Assembly (NCBI GenBank): GCA_007693435.1
Contig: REDO01000110.1
Span: 1-36,032 of the forward strand
Direction of reading: 5' to 3'
DNA from: Salinarimonadaceae bacterium
GTDB taxonomy: Bacteria; Pseudomonadota; Alphaproteobacteria; Rhizobiales; Beijerinckiaceae
DNA length: 36,032 nucleotides
Position numbers and translations under genes: made by a program. The notes under the pieces were generated by a model, which did no database searches, was not told the DNA's origin, and saw only the letters and a program-made list of their open reading frames with translations. Below, piece after piece: positions 18,442-26,504 of this stretch. The stretch's first letter is position 1. Every line of letters starts with the position of its first letter.

Positions 18442-18648
18442 ATGGCTTTCGATCCAACTCTGGAAGAGACCCCGCGCAAGCCCGACCTCTTGCATGAGGT
18501 CGGACGGGATCTCGCAACCCTGTCCGTCGACGAAATCAACGAGCGGATCGCTGTGCTGCTGGGCGAGATCGAGCGGTTGCGTGAGGCGAGGACGAAGAAG
18601 GAGGCGTCCAAGTCTGCGGCCGATGCGTTCTTCAAGGCGAAACCTTGA
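18442..18648 (+). CDS. DUF1192 protein
   Basis: A 68-residue acidic-to-basic helical protein of the DUF1192 family, widespread in alphaproteobacteria. The core is DLATLSVDEINERIAVLLGEIERLREARTKKEASKSAADAFF, which should form a coiled coil with leucine/isoleucine spacing. GGAGG lies 7 or so bases before the ATG. Family function is not established. Here it precedes a probable small RNA gene and rcdA, suggesting a link to cell-cycle control by neighbourhood only. Confidence 0.88.
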   Translation: MAFDPTLEETPRKPDLLHEVGRDLATLSVDEINERIAVLLGEIERLREARTKKEASKSAADAFFKAKP

Positions 18649-18727
18649 TGCTGTGCCAATATCGCGCAGTCGTTTGCGATCGGCGGCGACGCGTTAGGCT
18701 TTTGTTAACGTTTCCAGGGTATCAATA

Positions 18728-18827
18728 GGGGTGTTCAGCCTTCTGGACGCCGAGTGGACAAAGTCCATTCATTCTGACGCCTCCCTGTTGTGACTTGCGA
18801 GCCGCCCCTCCCGGCGGCTCCTTTTTT
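18728..18827 (+). ncRNA. Probable trans-acting small RNA with anti-Shine-Dalgarno motifs
   Basis: The 324-base gap between the DUF1192 gene and rcdA holds about 100 bases with three strong hairpins. Hairpin 1: GTGTTCAG (18731-18738) pairs with CTGGACGC (18743-18750), loop CCTT, allowing G-U pairs. Hairpin 2: GAGTGGAC (18752-18759) pairs with GTCCATTC (18763-18770), loop AAA. A single-stranded linker contains CCTCCC (about 18780-18785). Hairpin 3 is the terminator, whose loop is again CCTCCC. CCUCC in loops is typical of alphaproteobacterial anti-Shine-Dalgarno sRNAs such as the alpha-r14 group. A TATCAAT at 18720-18726 may be the -10 box, with CTTTTG (18699-18704) as a poor -35. No small ORF is evident. 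Exact ends and family are inferred. Confidence 0.6.
18799..18827 (+). terminator. Rho-independent terminator of the small RNA
   Basis: GAGCCGCC (18799-18806) pairs perfectly with GGCGGCTC (18813-18820); the loop is CCTCCC, and a C followed by six T residues comes after. It is one of the strongest terminators in the window. It ends more than 140 bases upstream of rcdA, so it cannot terminate rcdA and implies a transcript upstream. Confidence 0.85.
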
Positions 18828-18843
18828 GGCGTTCTCCACAGCG

Positions 18844-18864
18844 TTAACCCTAACCGAAGACTAA
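18844..18864 (+). promoter_or_regulatory. TTAACC/CTAACC/CTAACG repeats before rcdA, possible CtrA half-sites
   Basis: TTAACC (18844-18849), CTAACC (18850-18855) and CTAACG (from about 18861) occur within about 25 bases, roughly 110-130 bases before the rcdA start. CtrA binds TTAA-N7-TTAA and TTAACCAT-like half-sites. The first repeat fits a half-site, but no full dyad is present, so this is a weak candidate. Confidence 0.25.
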
Positions 18865-18972
18865 CGCGGCGGGGTCGCCTCAGCGGCGCTAGAATTGCCT
18901 CAAATTGCGCAGACATTCGCCCGAGTCTCCATTCGGAACAGGGCGTAGGGATCGCGCAGAGGAGGCGAAGCC

Positions 18973-19497
18973 ATGCAAGCGGACATCACATTTCGGGAAG
19001 AAGGCGACCCGGTCGATTTCGGTCGGACCTTCGTGGGCTCCGAGGCTTTCCGCGCGCTGTTCCGCGAGGGGATGGGTCTCGTGGAGCAGACGGCGGCTTA
19101 TCTCGACGGCGAGGGCCGCGACGAGTCGCGGCTATTGTCGCGTCAGGCCTCGCTGACCTACGCCAGCGAGAGCATGCGCCTGACCACGCGCCTGATGCAG
19201 ATCGCCTCCTGGCTTCTTGTCCAGCGCGCCGTCGCCGAGGGCGAAATCTCGCCGGAGCAGGCCCTCAACGAACAGTCGCGCGTCAGGCTGACGACGCAGG
19301 AGACGGCCAACCCCGTCTTCGACGCCGCGGTGTTGCCGCCGCGCCTCAAGCATCTCATCGGCGAATCCGTCCGCCTTCACGCGCGGATCATGCATCTCGA
19401 CGGCCTGATCAGCAACGACGAGCCCGTGCGACGGAGCAGGGAGAGCCCGGTCGCCGCCCAGCAATGGCTGATCCGTTCGGCCTTCGGCGTCAACTGA
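18973..19497 (+). CDS. rcdA: RcdA-type cell-cycle regulator (DUF1465)
   Basis: A 174-residue all-helical protein of the DUF1465 family, whose studied member is Caulobacter RcdA, an adaptor that works with CpdR and PopA to deliver the master regulator CtrA to the ClpXP protease at the stalked pole. Length matches RcdA. Characteristic segments are TFVGSEAFRALFREGMGLVEQTAAYLDGEGR (22-52), ESMRLTTRLMQIASWLLVQRAV and LPPRLKHLIGESVRLHARIMHLD. The start ATG 18973 has an AGGAGG-like site just upstream. The disordered C-terminal tail of Caulobacter RcdA is represented by a short Arg-rich tail. It is transcribed after the small RNA and followed by its own terminator. Confidence 0.85.
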   Translation: MQADITFREEGDPVDFGRTFVGSEAFRALFREGMGLVEQTAAYLDGEGRDESRLLSRQASLTYASESMRLTTRLMQIASWLLVQRAVAEGEISPEQALNEQSRVRLTTQETANPVFDAAVLPPRLKHLIGESVRLHARIMHLDGLISNDEPVRRSRESPVAAQQWLIRSAFGVN

Positions 19498-19503
19498 ACG
19501 CGA

Positions 19504-19534
19504 AAAGGCCCGCGAGCGATCGCTGCGGGCCTTT
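19504..19534 (+). terminator. Terminator after rcdA, possibly bidirectional
   Basis: AAAGGCCCGC (19504-19513) pairs perfectly with GCGGGCCTTT (19525-19534), with an 11-base loop. A-run and T-run flanks could terminate rcdA from the left and the gpt transcript (ending at 19579) from the right. The T-run is only three bases, so efficiency may be moderate. Confidence 0.7.
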
Positions 19535-19578
19535 GTCGAATTAAAGGAGGCGTCGCCTCACGAACGATCGCGTGTCAT

Positions 19579-20082
19579 TCAGGTGGGACCGTTGCGGATC
19601 GGCGGCTGGAAGGACAGCCCCATATCCCAGGGGAAGTAGATCCAGGTGTCCTGGCTCACCTCCGTCACGAAGGTGTCGATGAGCGGACGTCCGGCGGGCT
19701 TTGCGTAGACCGTCGCGAAATGGGCGTTTGGCAAAATCTCGCGCACCACCTTGGCCGTCTTGCCGGTGTCGGTCAGATCGTCGATCACCAGCACGCCCTT
19801 GCCCTCGCCGCCACCGATCGCCTTGATCGCCGGCGAGATGTCCTTGAGCAGGTCCAGCCGCCCCTGGTTCTGGTAATCGTGGTAGCTCGCGATGCAGACT
19901 GTCTCGATCACCCGCAGTTCCAGCTCACGCGCCACGATCGCCGCCGGGACGAGCCCGCCCCGCGTGATGCTGACGATCGCCTCGAACGGACCCGCCGCCG
20001 AGAGACGCCAGGCGAGCGCGCGGGCGTCGCGGTGAAACTGGTCCCATGAGACGGGAAAGGCTTTTTCGGCGGGGCTTGCCAT
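19579..20082 (-). CDS. gpt: Xanthine (guanine) phosphoribosyltransferase
   Basis: A 167-residue type I phosphoribosyltransferase that salvages xanthine and guanine to XMP and GMP using PRPP. The PRPP-binding loop is [17 protein letters not shown] (about 96-112) with the paired acidic residues; [22 protein letters not shown] sequence in the N-terminal third and [10 protein letters not shown] near the C-terminus are typical of Gpt. Length is close to the 152 residues of the E. coli enzyme plus a short N-terminal extension. It follows the CinA-like gene by 29 bases on the same strand and is probably cotranscribed. Confidence 0.93.
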   Translation of the reverse strand: MASPAEKAFPVSWDQFHRDARALAWRLSAAGPFEAIVSITRGGLVPAAIVARELELRVIETVCIASYHDYQNQGRLDLLKDISPAIKAIGGGEGKGVLVIDDLTDTGKTAKVVREILPNAHFATVYAKPAGRPLIDTFVTEVSQDTWIYFPWDMGLSFQPPIRNGPT

Positions 20083-20111
20083 GGCGTTCGTGTTCCTCGG
20101 GGTGGAAGAGT

Positions 20112-20861
20112 TCAGGCGGGCGCCCCGTCGCCCCGAAGCGGGACGAGAAGCTCTTGAATGGCGGCGGCGCAGGCCGAGACAGCGTCGGCGTCCCTGCCGC
20201 GCACGACGATCTGGTTGCGGAACCGGCCGTCGACGAGCGAGGGATAGGAGCCGACGGACACGGTCGGATGCGCCTTGGCGACGATCGCCAGCGGCCCGGC
20301 GTAGATCCCCTCGGGCATGCCGTGGGCGTCGATCGTCTCGATGACCATCCGCACGCCGGTGCGCAGGCGCGGCGCGACGTCGTCGAGCATCGCCTGCATG
20401 ATCGCGGGCACGCCGGCCATCACGATAACGTTGTCGATCATGAAACCGGGCGCGCGGGAGATCGGGTTCTGGATGAGCTCCGCGCCGAAGGGAATGCGGG
20501 CCATGCGCAGGCGGGCCTCGTTCAGCTCCTGCGCCGAATAGCGCTCGCGCATCATCGCGACCGCGCGCTCATCGATGTCTATGCCCACGCCGAGGGCTTT
20601 GGCGACGCAATCGGCGGTGATGTCGTCATGCGTCGGTCCGATGCCGCCGGTGGTGAAGAGGTAGGTGTATCGCGTCCGCAGGGCGTTCAGCGCGGCGACA
20701 ATCTCCTCCTCGTCGTCCGGCACGATCCGAACCTCGCGCAGGTCTATGCCGAGCGCGCCGATATACTCCGCGATATAGCCGATATTCTTGTCCTTGGTCC
20801 GCCCGGACAGAATCTCGTCCCCGATGACAAGGATGGCGGCGGTGATCGCGGTGACGGTCAT
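20112..20861 (-). CDS. CinA N-terminal-like molybdopterin-binding fold protein
   Basis: A 249-residue protein of the competence/damage-inducible CinA N-terminal (COG1058, MoaB/Mog-like) family. Diagnostic pieces are [26 protein letters not shown] (9-34), [24 protein letters not shown] and [26 protein letters not shown]. It lacks the C-terminal nicotinamide-nucleotide amidase domain of full CinA, so it is the short form. In some species short forms are pyrophosphatases acting on ADP-ribose-like or FAD-like nucleotides; the substrate here is unknown. It is upstream of gpt and divergent from sfsA. Confidence 0.88.
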   Translation of the reverse strand: MTVTAITAAILVIGDEILSGRTKDKNIGYIAEYIGALGIDLREVRIVPDDEEEIVAALNALRTRYTYLFTTGGIGPTHDDITADCVAKALGVGIDIDERAVAMMRERYSAQELNEARLRMARIPFGAELIQNPISRAPGFMIDNVIVMAGVPAIMQAMLDDVAPRLRTGVRMVIETIDAHGMPEGIYAGPLAIVAKAHPTVSVGSYPSLVDGRFRNQIVVRGRDADAVSACAAAIQELLVPLRGDGAPA

Positions 20862-21001
20862 GATCGGGTTCCGGAGCTTGATGAGGGGCTTTAGCCCCAG
20901 ATGCGCCGGGGCTCAAGTGGCGCTTGCGCGCGTATCGGCTGCGGGTTGAGCGCGTGCGCATCCTCGTCTACGACGCGGGCCGAGCAATGGACGAGGCGCG
21001 C

Positions 21002-21715
21002 ATGAGATTCGAACGCCCCCTCACGCCCGCGCGGCTGATCAAGCGCTACAAGCGCTTCCTCGCCGACGTCGCGTTCGATGACGGAAGCGTCGTCACCGCG
21101 CATGTCGCCAATCCGGGGGCGATGCTGGGTCTGGCGGAGCCTGGCGCGCGCGTCCTGCTTTCGCGCTCCGACAATCCGAACCGCAAGCTGCCGTGGTCTT
21201 GGGAGATGGTCGAGGCGGAGCCGATCGGCGGCGTCCCGCAATGGGTCGGCGTGAACACGGCGCAGCCGAACCGCCTCGTCGCGGAAGCGCTGCGCGCCGG
21301 GGCGCTCGCGCCTTTCGCGGAATACGTTTCGATCCGTCCGGAAGTGAAATACGGCAAGGCGAGCCGCGTCGATTTCGTGCTCGCGCGCGAGGGCGCGCCG
21401 CCCTGCTATCTCGAGGTCAAGAACTGCCACCTGATGCGCGAGGAGGGGATCGCCGAGTTCCCCGATTGCGTGGCCGCCCGCTCGGCCCGACACATGGCCG
21501 AACTCGCCGCCATGAAGGGGGAGGGCGCGCGCGCCGCGCTCGTCTACGTCGTGCAGATGCGCGCGCAACGCTTCGCCGTCGCCGCCGATATCGATCCTGT
21601 CTACGCCGCCGCCTGCCGCGCCGCGCGCGAGGCGGGCGTCGAGGTCTACGCCTATTGCTGCCGCGTCGGGCCGGAGGAGCTCGCCATAGGCACCCCGATC
21701 CCGGTCGCGGATTGA
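21002..21715 (+). CDS. sfsA: SfsA, DNA/RNA nuclease-like protein
   Basis: A 237-residue SfsA homologue, named for sugar fermentation stimulation in E. coli, with an N-terminal OB-like part and a C-terminal PD-(D/E)XK nuclease-like core. The start is ATG 21002 (MRFERPLTPARLIKRYKRFLADV), the conserved family N-terminus; two further in-frame ATGs lie upstream but add non-conserved residues. The nuclease-like motif is ASRVDFVLAREG followed by CYLEVKNCHLM, giving the Asp and Glu-x-Lys residues; FPDCVAARSARHMAEL is also typical. The 3' end overlaps the convergent ChbG/HpnK-family gene by 64 bases. Confidence 0.93.
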   Translation: MRFERPLTPARLIKRYKRFLADVAFDDGSVVTAHVANPGAMLGLAEPGARVLLSRSDNPNRKLPWSWEMVEAEPIGGVPQWVGVNTAQPNRLVAEALRAGALAPFAEYVSIRPEVKYGKASRVDFVLAREGAPPCYLEVKNCHLMREEGIAEFPDCVAARSARHMAELAAMKGEGARAALVYVVQMRAQRFAVAADIDPVYAAACRAAREAGVEVYAYCCRVGPEELAIGTPIPVAD

Positions 21716-22524
21716 GGCGGGGCATGCAGGAGGCGAAGGCCGAGCACCTCCAGAAGGTCCGTGTAGCGGGTCGAGGAGAGATACATCAATTCGCGCATCC
21801 GGCGATCGGCGCGTCGATCCAGCCGCTCGATCTCGTCATCGAGATAGGCCGGCCGGCAAACGACGAGATGGGCCGGGCCGCGATGCTGGAGATAACGCTG
21901 GAAGTCCCGCTCCACGGGAAAATCAGCCGGTCCCGCGACGAAACCGGCGAAGCCCGTATTCGTCGCGTAGCCGCGCCGTCGGGCCTCCCGGGCGAAGCCG
22001 AGCGCAAGAGCGCTCGCGGCGAAGGCCCGCGCGCGCGCGCGCCCGCGGCGCAGGATCGCGAGTGGCGAGGCCGACGGATCGAGCAGCCAGACAAGGCCCG
22101 CCAGATCCACACGTTCGAGCGCGAGGAACAGGACGCGCCGATACCCCGGAAAGACATGCGCGTGTCTGCGCGCCCCGATGAATTCCGGCGCGAAGCCCGT
22201 TGCGTCGGCGAACGCCGCGACCTGCCTTGCAATGGCCGCCACCGTCTCCGGCAGCGCAACGGGGTCGAAGGGCGAGGGCGATCCGTCCCCGAGGGAGAGC
22301 TGCAACCCGATGCCGACGTCGCGGCGCAGCTTCGCCAGAGGCTGCGCGAAGCGGGGCCACGCCGCCCCGTCCGCCTGCACGGCCAGAGCCGAGACGCGCT
22401 CCATGCCGACGAGGTCGAGGATCGCCTGACTCGCCCCCTCCGTCTCGCCAAACCCGTCGGCGCAGACGATGACGCCCGATTGCGGGGGAAGGGCGCTTGC
22501 GATGATCGTCGGGTCGCGCGCCAC
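21652..22524 (-). CDS. ChbG/HpnK (YdjC) family protein lacking the metal ligands
   Basis: A 290-residue protein of the carbohydrate deacetylase YdjC/ChbG/HpnK family, recognisable from the order of motifs rather than intact active-site residues. ADDFG is ADGFG (22-26: Asp23 kept, Gly24), the GxHxxL His is Gln75 (GLQLSL) and the D-S-H-x-H segment reads GARRHAH (117-123), with Gly117 and Arg119 in place of Asp and His; His121 and His123 remain. The three canonical metal ligands are therefore all changed and hydrolysis by the usual mechanism is unlikely. Start is GTG 22524 after AGGAGGAGAAG. It follows parC by 28 bases. It may be a binding or regulatory homologue, or degenerating. Confidence 0.75.
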   Translation of the reverse strand: MARDPTIIASALPPQSGVIVCADGFGETEGASQAILDLVGMERVSALAVQADGAAWPRFAQPLAKLRRDVGIGLQLSLGDGSPSPFDPVALPETVAAIARQVAAFADATGFAPEFIGARRHAHVFPGYRRVLFLALERVDLAGLVWLLDPSASPLAILRRGRARARAFAASALALGFAREARRRGYATNTGFAGFVAGPADFPVERDFQRYLQHRGPAHLVVCRPAYLDDEIERLDRRADRRMRELMYLSSTRYTDLLEVLGLRLLHAPPQSATGIGVPMASSSGPTRQQ

Positions 22525-22552
22525 CTTCTCCTCCTGCCCTGCCCCGGTGGGG

Positions 22553-24796
22553 TCAGCCGAAGCGGTTGTTCTTCGGGAAGCCTTTCGGCGGGAGGCGCCC
22601 GGACCCGGCCCGGTCGCCGATCCACTCCGCCAGTTCGTCCTTGGCCACCGTCCAGGTTCGCCCGGACGTGTCGAGCCAGGTGAGGCCGTCGTCGAGCTTG
22701 AAGACCTTCGCGTCGGCGACGCCGCCGCTCTTGTAGCGCTGGAGGCGTACGCCCTTGCCGCGCGTCATCTCCGGAACCTGGTCCAGCGGGAAGACGAGCA
22801 ATTTGCGGTTCTCGCCGATGATCGCCACATGGTCGCCCTCGACCGGAACGCAAAGCGCCGCGCGACCGTTCGAATCGACGTTCAGGGCGAGCTTGCCCTT
22901 GCGGGTGTTGGCGACGAGGGAATCAGCCGGCGCCGTGAAGCCGCGCCCATCCGCGCCGACGAGCAGCAGCTTGACGCCGGGCCGGTGCACGAAGGCGGTG
23001 AGGATGTCCGCGCCTTCGTCGATATCGACCATGAGGCGGATCGGATCGCCGAAGCCGCGTCCGCCGGGAAGTTTGGACGCGTCCAGCGTGTAGACCTTGC
23101 CATTCGTCGTGACGACGAGGATCTTCGCCGTCGTTTCGGCGTGGAACGATATCGCGAGCTTGTCGTCGCCCTTGAACTGGACGCTCGACAAATCGGGCTG
23201 ATGGCCCTTGAGCGCGCGAATCCAACCCTTCTGCGAGACGACGACGGTGATCGGCTCACGCTCGACCATGGCCTCGGCGAAATTGATGCCCGAAGTGTCG
23301 CGCGCTTCGCCGAAGGTGGTGCGGCGGCGCCCGAGCGGCGTCTCGGGGCCGAAGGTCTTTCGCACTTCGCGAATCTGGTGGGCGACGAGTTTCCACTGCT
23401 TCACTTCCGAATCGAGCAGCGCGAGGACCTGCTCCTTCTCCTCGGTCAATGCGTCGAATTCGCGCTTCAGCTCCATTTCCTCAAGCTTGCGCAGCGAGCG
23501 CAGGCGGGTGTCGAGGATGGCGTTGGCCTGAATTTCGGTGAGTTCGAAAGCCTTCATCAACTCCAGCTTGGGCTCGTCCTCCTCGCGGATGATCCGGATC
23601 ACGCGGTCGAGATCGAGATAGACGATCATCAGGCCGCCGAGGATCTCCAGCCGGTGCTCGATCTTGCCGAGCCGGTGGCGCGAGCGGCGCACCAGCACCT
23701 CGCGGCGATGGCCGAGCCATTCGCTCAGCGCCTCGGACAGGCCGATGACGCGCGGCACGACGCCGCCGACGAGGACGTTCATGTTGAGCGGGATGCGGCT
23801 TTCGAGCTCGGTGAGCTTGAACAGCGATTCCATCATCATCTCGGCGTCGACCGTGCGCGAGCGCGGCTCGATGACGATGCGCACGTCCTCGGCGGATTCG
23901 TCGCGGATGTCGCCGACGAGGGGGAGTTTGCGCTCCTGCAGCAGCTCCGCGATCTTCTCGATGAGCCGCGATTTCGGGATCGAATACGGGATCTCCGTCA
24001 CCACGACGGACCACATCCCGCGCTGGCTCTCCTCCTTCGACCAACGCGCGCGCACCCGGAAGCCGCCGCGCCCCGTACGGTAGGCCTCGGCGATCTGTTC
24101 GCGACGCTCGACGATCACGCCGCCCGTGGGGAAATCGGGACCGGGGACGAAGTTGAGGAGCTGGTCGGAGGTCGCGTCGGGGTGCTGGATGAGATAGAGC
24201 GCCGCTTCGCAAAGTTCGGCGACGTTGTGCGGCGGTATGGACGTCGCCATGCCGACTGCGATGCCCTGCGAACCGTTCGCCAGCAGGTTCGGCAACGCCG
24301 CCGGGAGCACCACGGGCTCGTCGGTCGAACCGTCATAGTTCGCGCGGAAATCGACCGCGTCCTCCTCGATCCCGTCGAGCAGGAGACCCGCCACCAGCGT
24401 GAGACGCGCCTCGGTGTAGCGGTAGGCGGCCGCGCCGTCGCCGTCGATATTGCCGAAATTGCCCTGTCCGTCGACGAGCGGGTAGCGCGAGGCGAAATCC
24501 TGCGCCAGCCGCACCAGCGCCTCGTAGATCGCCTGGTCGCCATGAGGATGGAACGAGCCCATCACGTCGCCGACGACCTTGGCCGATTTCTTGAAGGCCG
24601 AACCCGGATCGAGGCGCAGCAGGCGCATGCCGTAGAGGATGCGGCGATGGACGGGCTTGAGGCCGTCGCGCGCGTCGGGAAGCGCGCGGTGCATGATCGT
24701 CGAGAGCGCGTAGGCGAGATAACGCTCCTCAAGCGCCGCCTGCAGCTCGACGCTCTCGATGTCGCCGCCGGATGGCGGATTGACCGGCTTACCCAT
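22553..24796 (-). CDS. parC: DNA topoisomerase IV subunit A
   Basis: A 747-residue ParC that, with ParE, decatenates daughter chromosomes and relaxes supercoils by double-strand passage. The active-site tyrosine is Tyr127 in [12 protein letters not shown]. Residues 1-480 are the breakage-reunion domain ([20 protein letters not shown] at 38-57); the C-terminal part has ParC-style beta-propeller blades rather than the GyrA box. The quinolone pocket reads [13 protein letters not shown] (83-95): Gln88 where E. coli ParC has Ser80, with Glu92 conserved. I start at ATG 24796 (GGAG upstream); a GTG at 24808 adds four residues. It is followed by the ChbG-like gene and preceded by recO at 21 bases. 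Confidence 0.95.
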   Translation of the reverse strand: MGKPVNPPSGGDIESVELQAALEERYLAYALSTIMHRALPDARDGLKPVHRRILYGMRLLRLDPGSAFKKSAKVVGDVMGSFHPHGDQAIYEALVRLAQDFASRYPLVDGQGNFGNIDGDGAAAYRYTEARLTLVAGLLLDGIEEDAVDFRANYDGSTDEPVVLPAALPNLLANGSQGIAVGMATSIPPHNVAELCEAALYLIQHPDATSDQLLNFVPGPDFPTGGVIVERREQIAEAYRTGRGGFRVRARWSKEESQRGMWSVVVTEIPYSIPKSRLIEKIAELLQERKLPLVGDIRDESAEDVRIVIEPRSRTVDAEMMMESLFKLTELESRIPLNMNVLVGGVVPRVIGLSEALSEWLGHRREVLVRRSRHRLGKIEHRLEILGGLMIVYLDLDRVIRIIREEDEPKLELMKAFELTEIQANAILDTRLRSLRKLEEMELKREFDALTEEKEQVLALLDSEVKQWKLVAHQIREVRKTFGPETPLGRRRTTFGEARDTSGINFAEAMVEREPITVVVSQKGWIRALKGHQPDLSSVQFKGDDKLAISFHAETTAKILVVTTNGKVYTLDASKLPGGRGFGDPIRLMVDIDEGADILTAFVHRPGVKLLLVGADGRGFTAPADSLVANTRKGKLALNVDSNGRAALCVPVEGDHVAIIGENRKLLVFPLDQVPEMTRGKGVRLQRYKSGGVADAKVFKLDDGLTWLDTSGRTWTVAKDELAEWIGDRAGSGRLPPKGFPKNNRFG

Positions 24797-24817
24797 GAAA
24801 ATCTCCACGCGGCCGCT

Positions 24818-25552
24818 TCAGGGCCGCTCGTCGCGCGTGACGCTCGCCACGAATCGCGTCCGCTCCTGCGGGGGTTTTAGCCCCTGCGGCTCGAAAATCC
24901 AGCGATCGAGAAAGTAACCGGTCAGGGCGAAGGCTTCAGCCAGCTGATCGCCCGGAACGCGGTTGAGGCCCCCGTCATGCACAAGAAAGGCGGGGAGGGA
25001 AAGCAGTTTATCGCGCCACGGCTCGCCGGCGGCGCGGCTCACGGCGCGGCCCGTGCGCGGCGAGACGAAGGCGAGGTCGCTTCGCGCCCCGGTCGCGGCG
25101 CATTCGGAGAGATCGAGCCCGAAGCCGAGTACGGAGAGCAGCGTCAGTTCAAAGCCTACGAAAAGGGCGCCCGCCACCTCCGGCTCGTCGAGATGGTCGG
25201 CGAGATCCTGCGCAGTGTCGAAGATGTGCGGATGCGGGTCGCGTTCGGGCAGCAGGCGCAGCAGCGCCGTCATCGCCGCAAGCCCGTAGAGCGAGCGCGG
25301 GTTCGCGATGTAGCGCGCCGCGCGCAGCTCCGTCGCCTCGACGGCGAAGGTCCCCAGATGCTCGTCGAGCCGCGCCCGCCACGTCGCTCGCACGGCGTTG
25401 CCGGGCTGGAGCATCGGCGCGATCCGGCGCGAGCGCCCGCCGGGGACGAAGCCGAGATGGCGGCCGTGCTCGCGGGTGAGGAGTTCGAGCAGGAGCCCGG
25501 TCTCGCCGTGCCGGCGCGATCCGATGACGAGGGCGTCGTCACTCCATTCCAT
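24818..25552 (-). CDS. recO: DNA repair protein RecO
   Basis: A 244-residue RecO, the mediator that with RecR loads RecA onto SSB-coated single strands and anneals complementary strands. The N-terminal OB fold (MEWSDDALVIGSRRHGETGLLLELLTREHGRHLGFVPGG) is intact, followed by a helical domain. The usual C-terminal region contains SLPAFLVHDGGLNRVPGDQLAEAFALTGYFLDRWIFEPQG, the common alphaproteobacterial RecO end. No zinc-finger cysteines are seen, only an isolated Cys in ECAATG. Start is ATG 25552; the upstream open frame is Arg/Ser-rich shadow sequence. It lies 46 bases after era and 21 before parC. Confidence 0.93.
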   Translation of the reverse strand: MEWSDDALVIGSRRHGETGLLLELLTREHGRHLGFVPGGRSRRIAPMLQPGNAVRATWRARLDEHLGTFAVEATELRAARYIANPRSLYGLAAMTALLRLLPERDPHPHIFDTAQDLADHLDEPEVAGALFVGFELTLLSVLGFGLDLSECAATGARSDLAFVSPRTGRAVSRAAGEPWRDKLLSLPAFLVHDGGLNRVPGDQLAEAFALTGYFLDRWIFEPQGLKPPQERTRFVASVTRDERP

Positions 25553-25598
25553 CGCAGGCTCCGGGCGGCGGCTGCAGGCGCACGGGAATCGCGCCGCC

Positions 25599-26504
25599 TC
25601 AGCCGCCTTTCGGGAATTCGAGACCCATCTCGCGGTAGCGCGCCGGATCGTCGGCCCAGTTCTCGCGCACCTTGACGAAGAGGAACAGGTGCACCGGGCA
25701 TTCGGCGAATTCGGCGATCTCCTCGCGCGCCGACTGGCCGATGGACCGGATCGTGCGCCCGCCGTCGCCGAGCACGATCTTGCGCTGGCTTTCGCGGGCC
25801 ACGAAGATCGTCTGCTCGATGCGCACCGAGCCGTCCTTGCGCTGCTCCCACTGCTCCGTGACGACATGCGCCTCGTAGGGCAGTTCCTGGTGCAGCCGGT
25901 CGTAGATCTTCTCGCGGGTGATTTCCGCCGCGAGAACCCGCAGGGGCGCCTCCGAAATCTGGTCCTCCGGGTAGAGCCACGGTCCCTTGGGCATCATGCC
26001 CGCGAGCGTCGTCTTGAGGTCCGCGACGCCGTCGCCCTTGAGCGCCGAGATCATGAAGGTGTGGTCGAAGGCGACACGCTCGTTGACTGTCGCGGCGAGG
26101 GCCAGAAGCCTTTCGCGGGCGATGAGGTCGATCTTGTTGAGCACGAGGATCTTCGGCCCGCGCGCATCGCCCATGCGCGTCAGGATCGCCTCGGCCTCCT
26201 CGTCGAGCCCCCTGCGGGCGTCGATCAGGAGGCACACCGCGTCCGCATCCGCCGCGCCGCCCCAGGCCGAGGTGACCATCGCGCGGTCGAGCCGGCGACG
26301 CGGCTTGAAGATGCCGGGCGTGTCGACGAAGACGATCTGCGCCTGGCCCTCGATGACGATGCCGCGCACGAGGGCGCGCGTCGTCTGCACCTTGCGCGAC
26401 ACGATCGAGACTTTCGTGCCGACGAGCTGGTTGAGCAGGGTCGACTTGCCGGCGTTCGGCGCGCCGATCAGGGCGACGAAGCCGGCTTTCGTTTCCTCGG
26501 TCAC
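25599..26504 (-). CDS. era: GTPase Era
   Basis: A 301-residue essential GTPase that binds 16S rRNA near its 3' end during small-subunit assembly. G1 is GAPNAGKST (14-22), G3 DTPG (61-64), G4 NKID (123-126) and G5 SALKG (153-157). The C-terminal KH domain includes the ARESQRKIVLGDGGRTIRSIGQSAREEI stretch with the GxxG-type loop. Start is GTG 26504, overlapping the rnc stop (GTGA at 26501-26504) and preceded by AAGGAGA; the longer upstream open frame is shadow. Era following rnc and lepB is the classic arrangement. Confidence 0.96.
   Translation of the reverse strand: MTEETKAGFVALIGAPNAGKSTLLNQLVGTKVSIVSRKVQTTRALVRGIVIEGQAQIVFVDTPGIFKPRRRLDRAMVTSAWGGAADADAVCLLIDARRGLDEEAEAILTRMGDARGPKILVLNKIDLIARERLLALAATVNERVAFDHTFMISALKGDGVADLKTTLAGMMPKGPWLYPEDQISEAPLRVLAAEITREKIYDRLHQELPYEAHVVTEQWEQRKDGSVRIEQTIFVARESQRKIVLGDGGRTIRSIGQSAREEIAEFAECPVHLFLFVKVRENWADDPARYREMGLEFPKGG

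Noticed and set aside
17105..18697. 530-residue open frame on the plus strand opposite the quinone oxidoreductase
   Set aside because: It spans the oxidoreductase, the divergent promoter and the DUF1192 gene in another frame; composition is Arg-rich and non-specific.
20895..21001. Upstream in-frame ATG starts for sfsA (20924 and 20990)
   Set aside because: They would add residues not found at the conserved SfsA N-terminus, and the 20924 start lies in the divergent leader.
22469..24880. 803-residue open frame on the plus strand opposite parC
   Set aside because: It mirrors parC almost exactly and shows no domain; it is a codon-bias shadow.
25270..26235. 321-residue minus-strand frame overlapping era and recO
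   Set aside because: It is out of frame with both, which are clearly recognised by motifs; composition is shadow-like.
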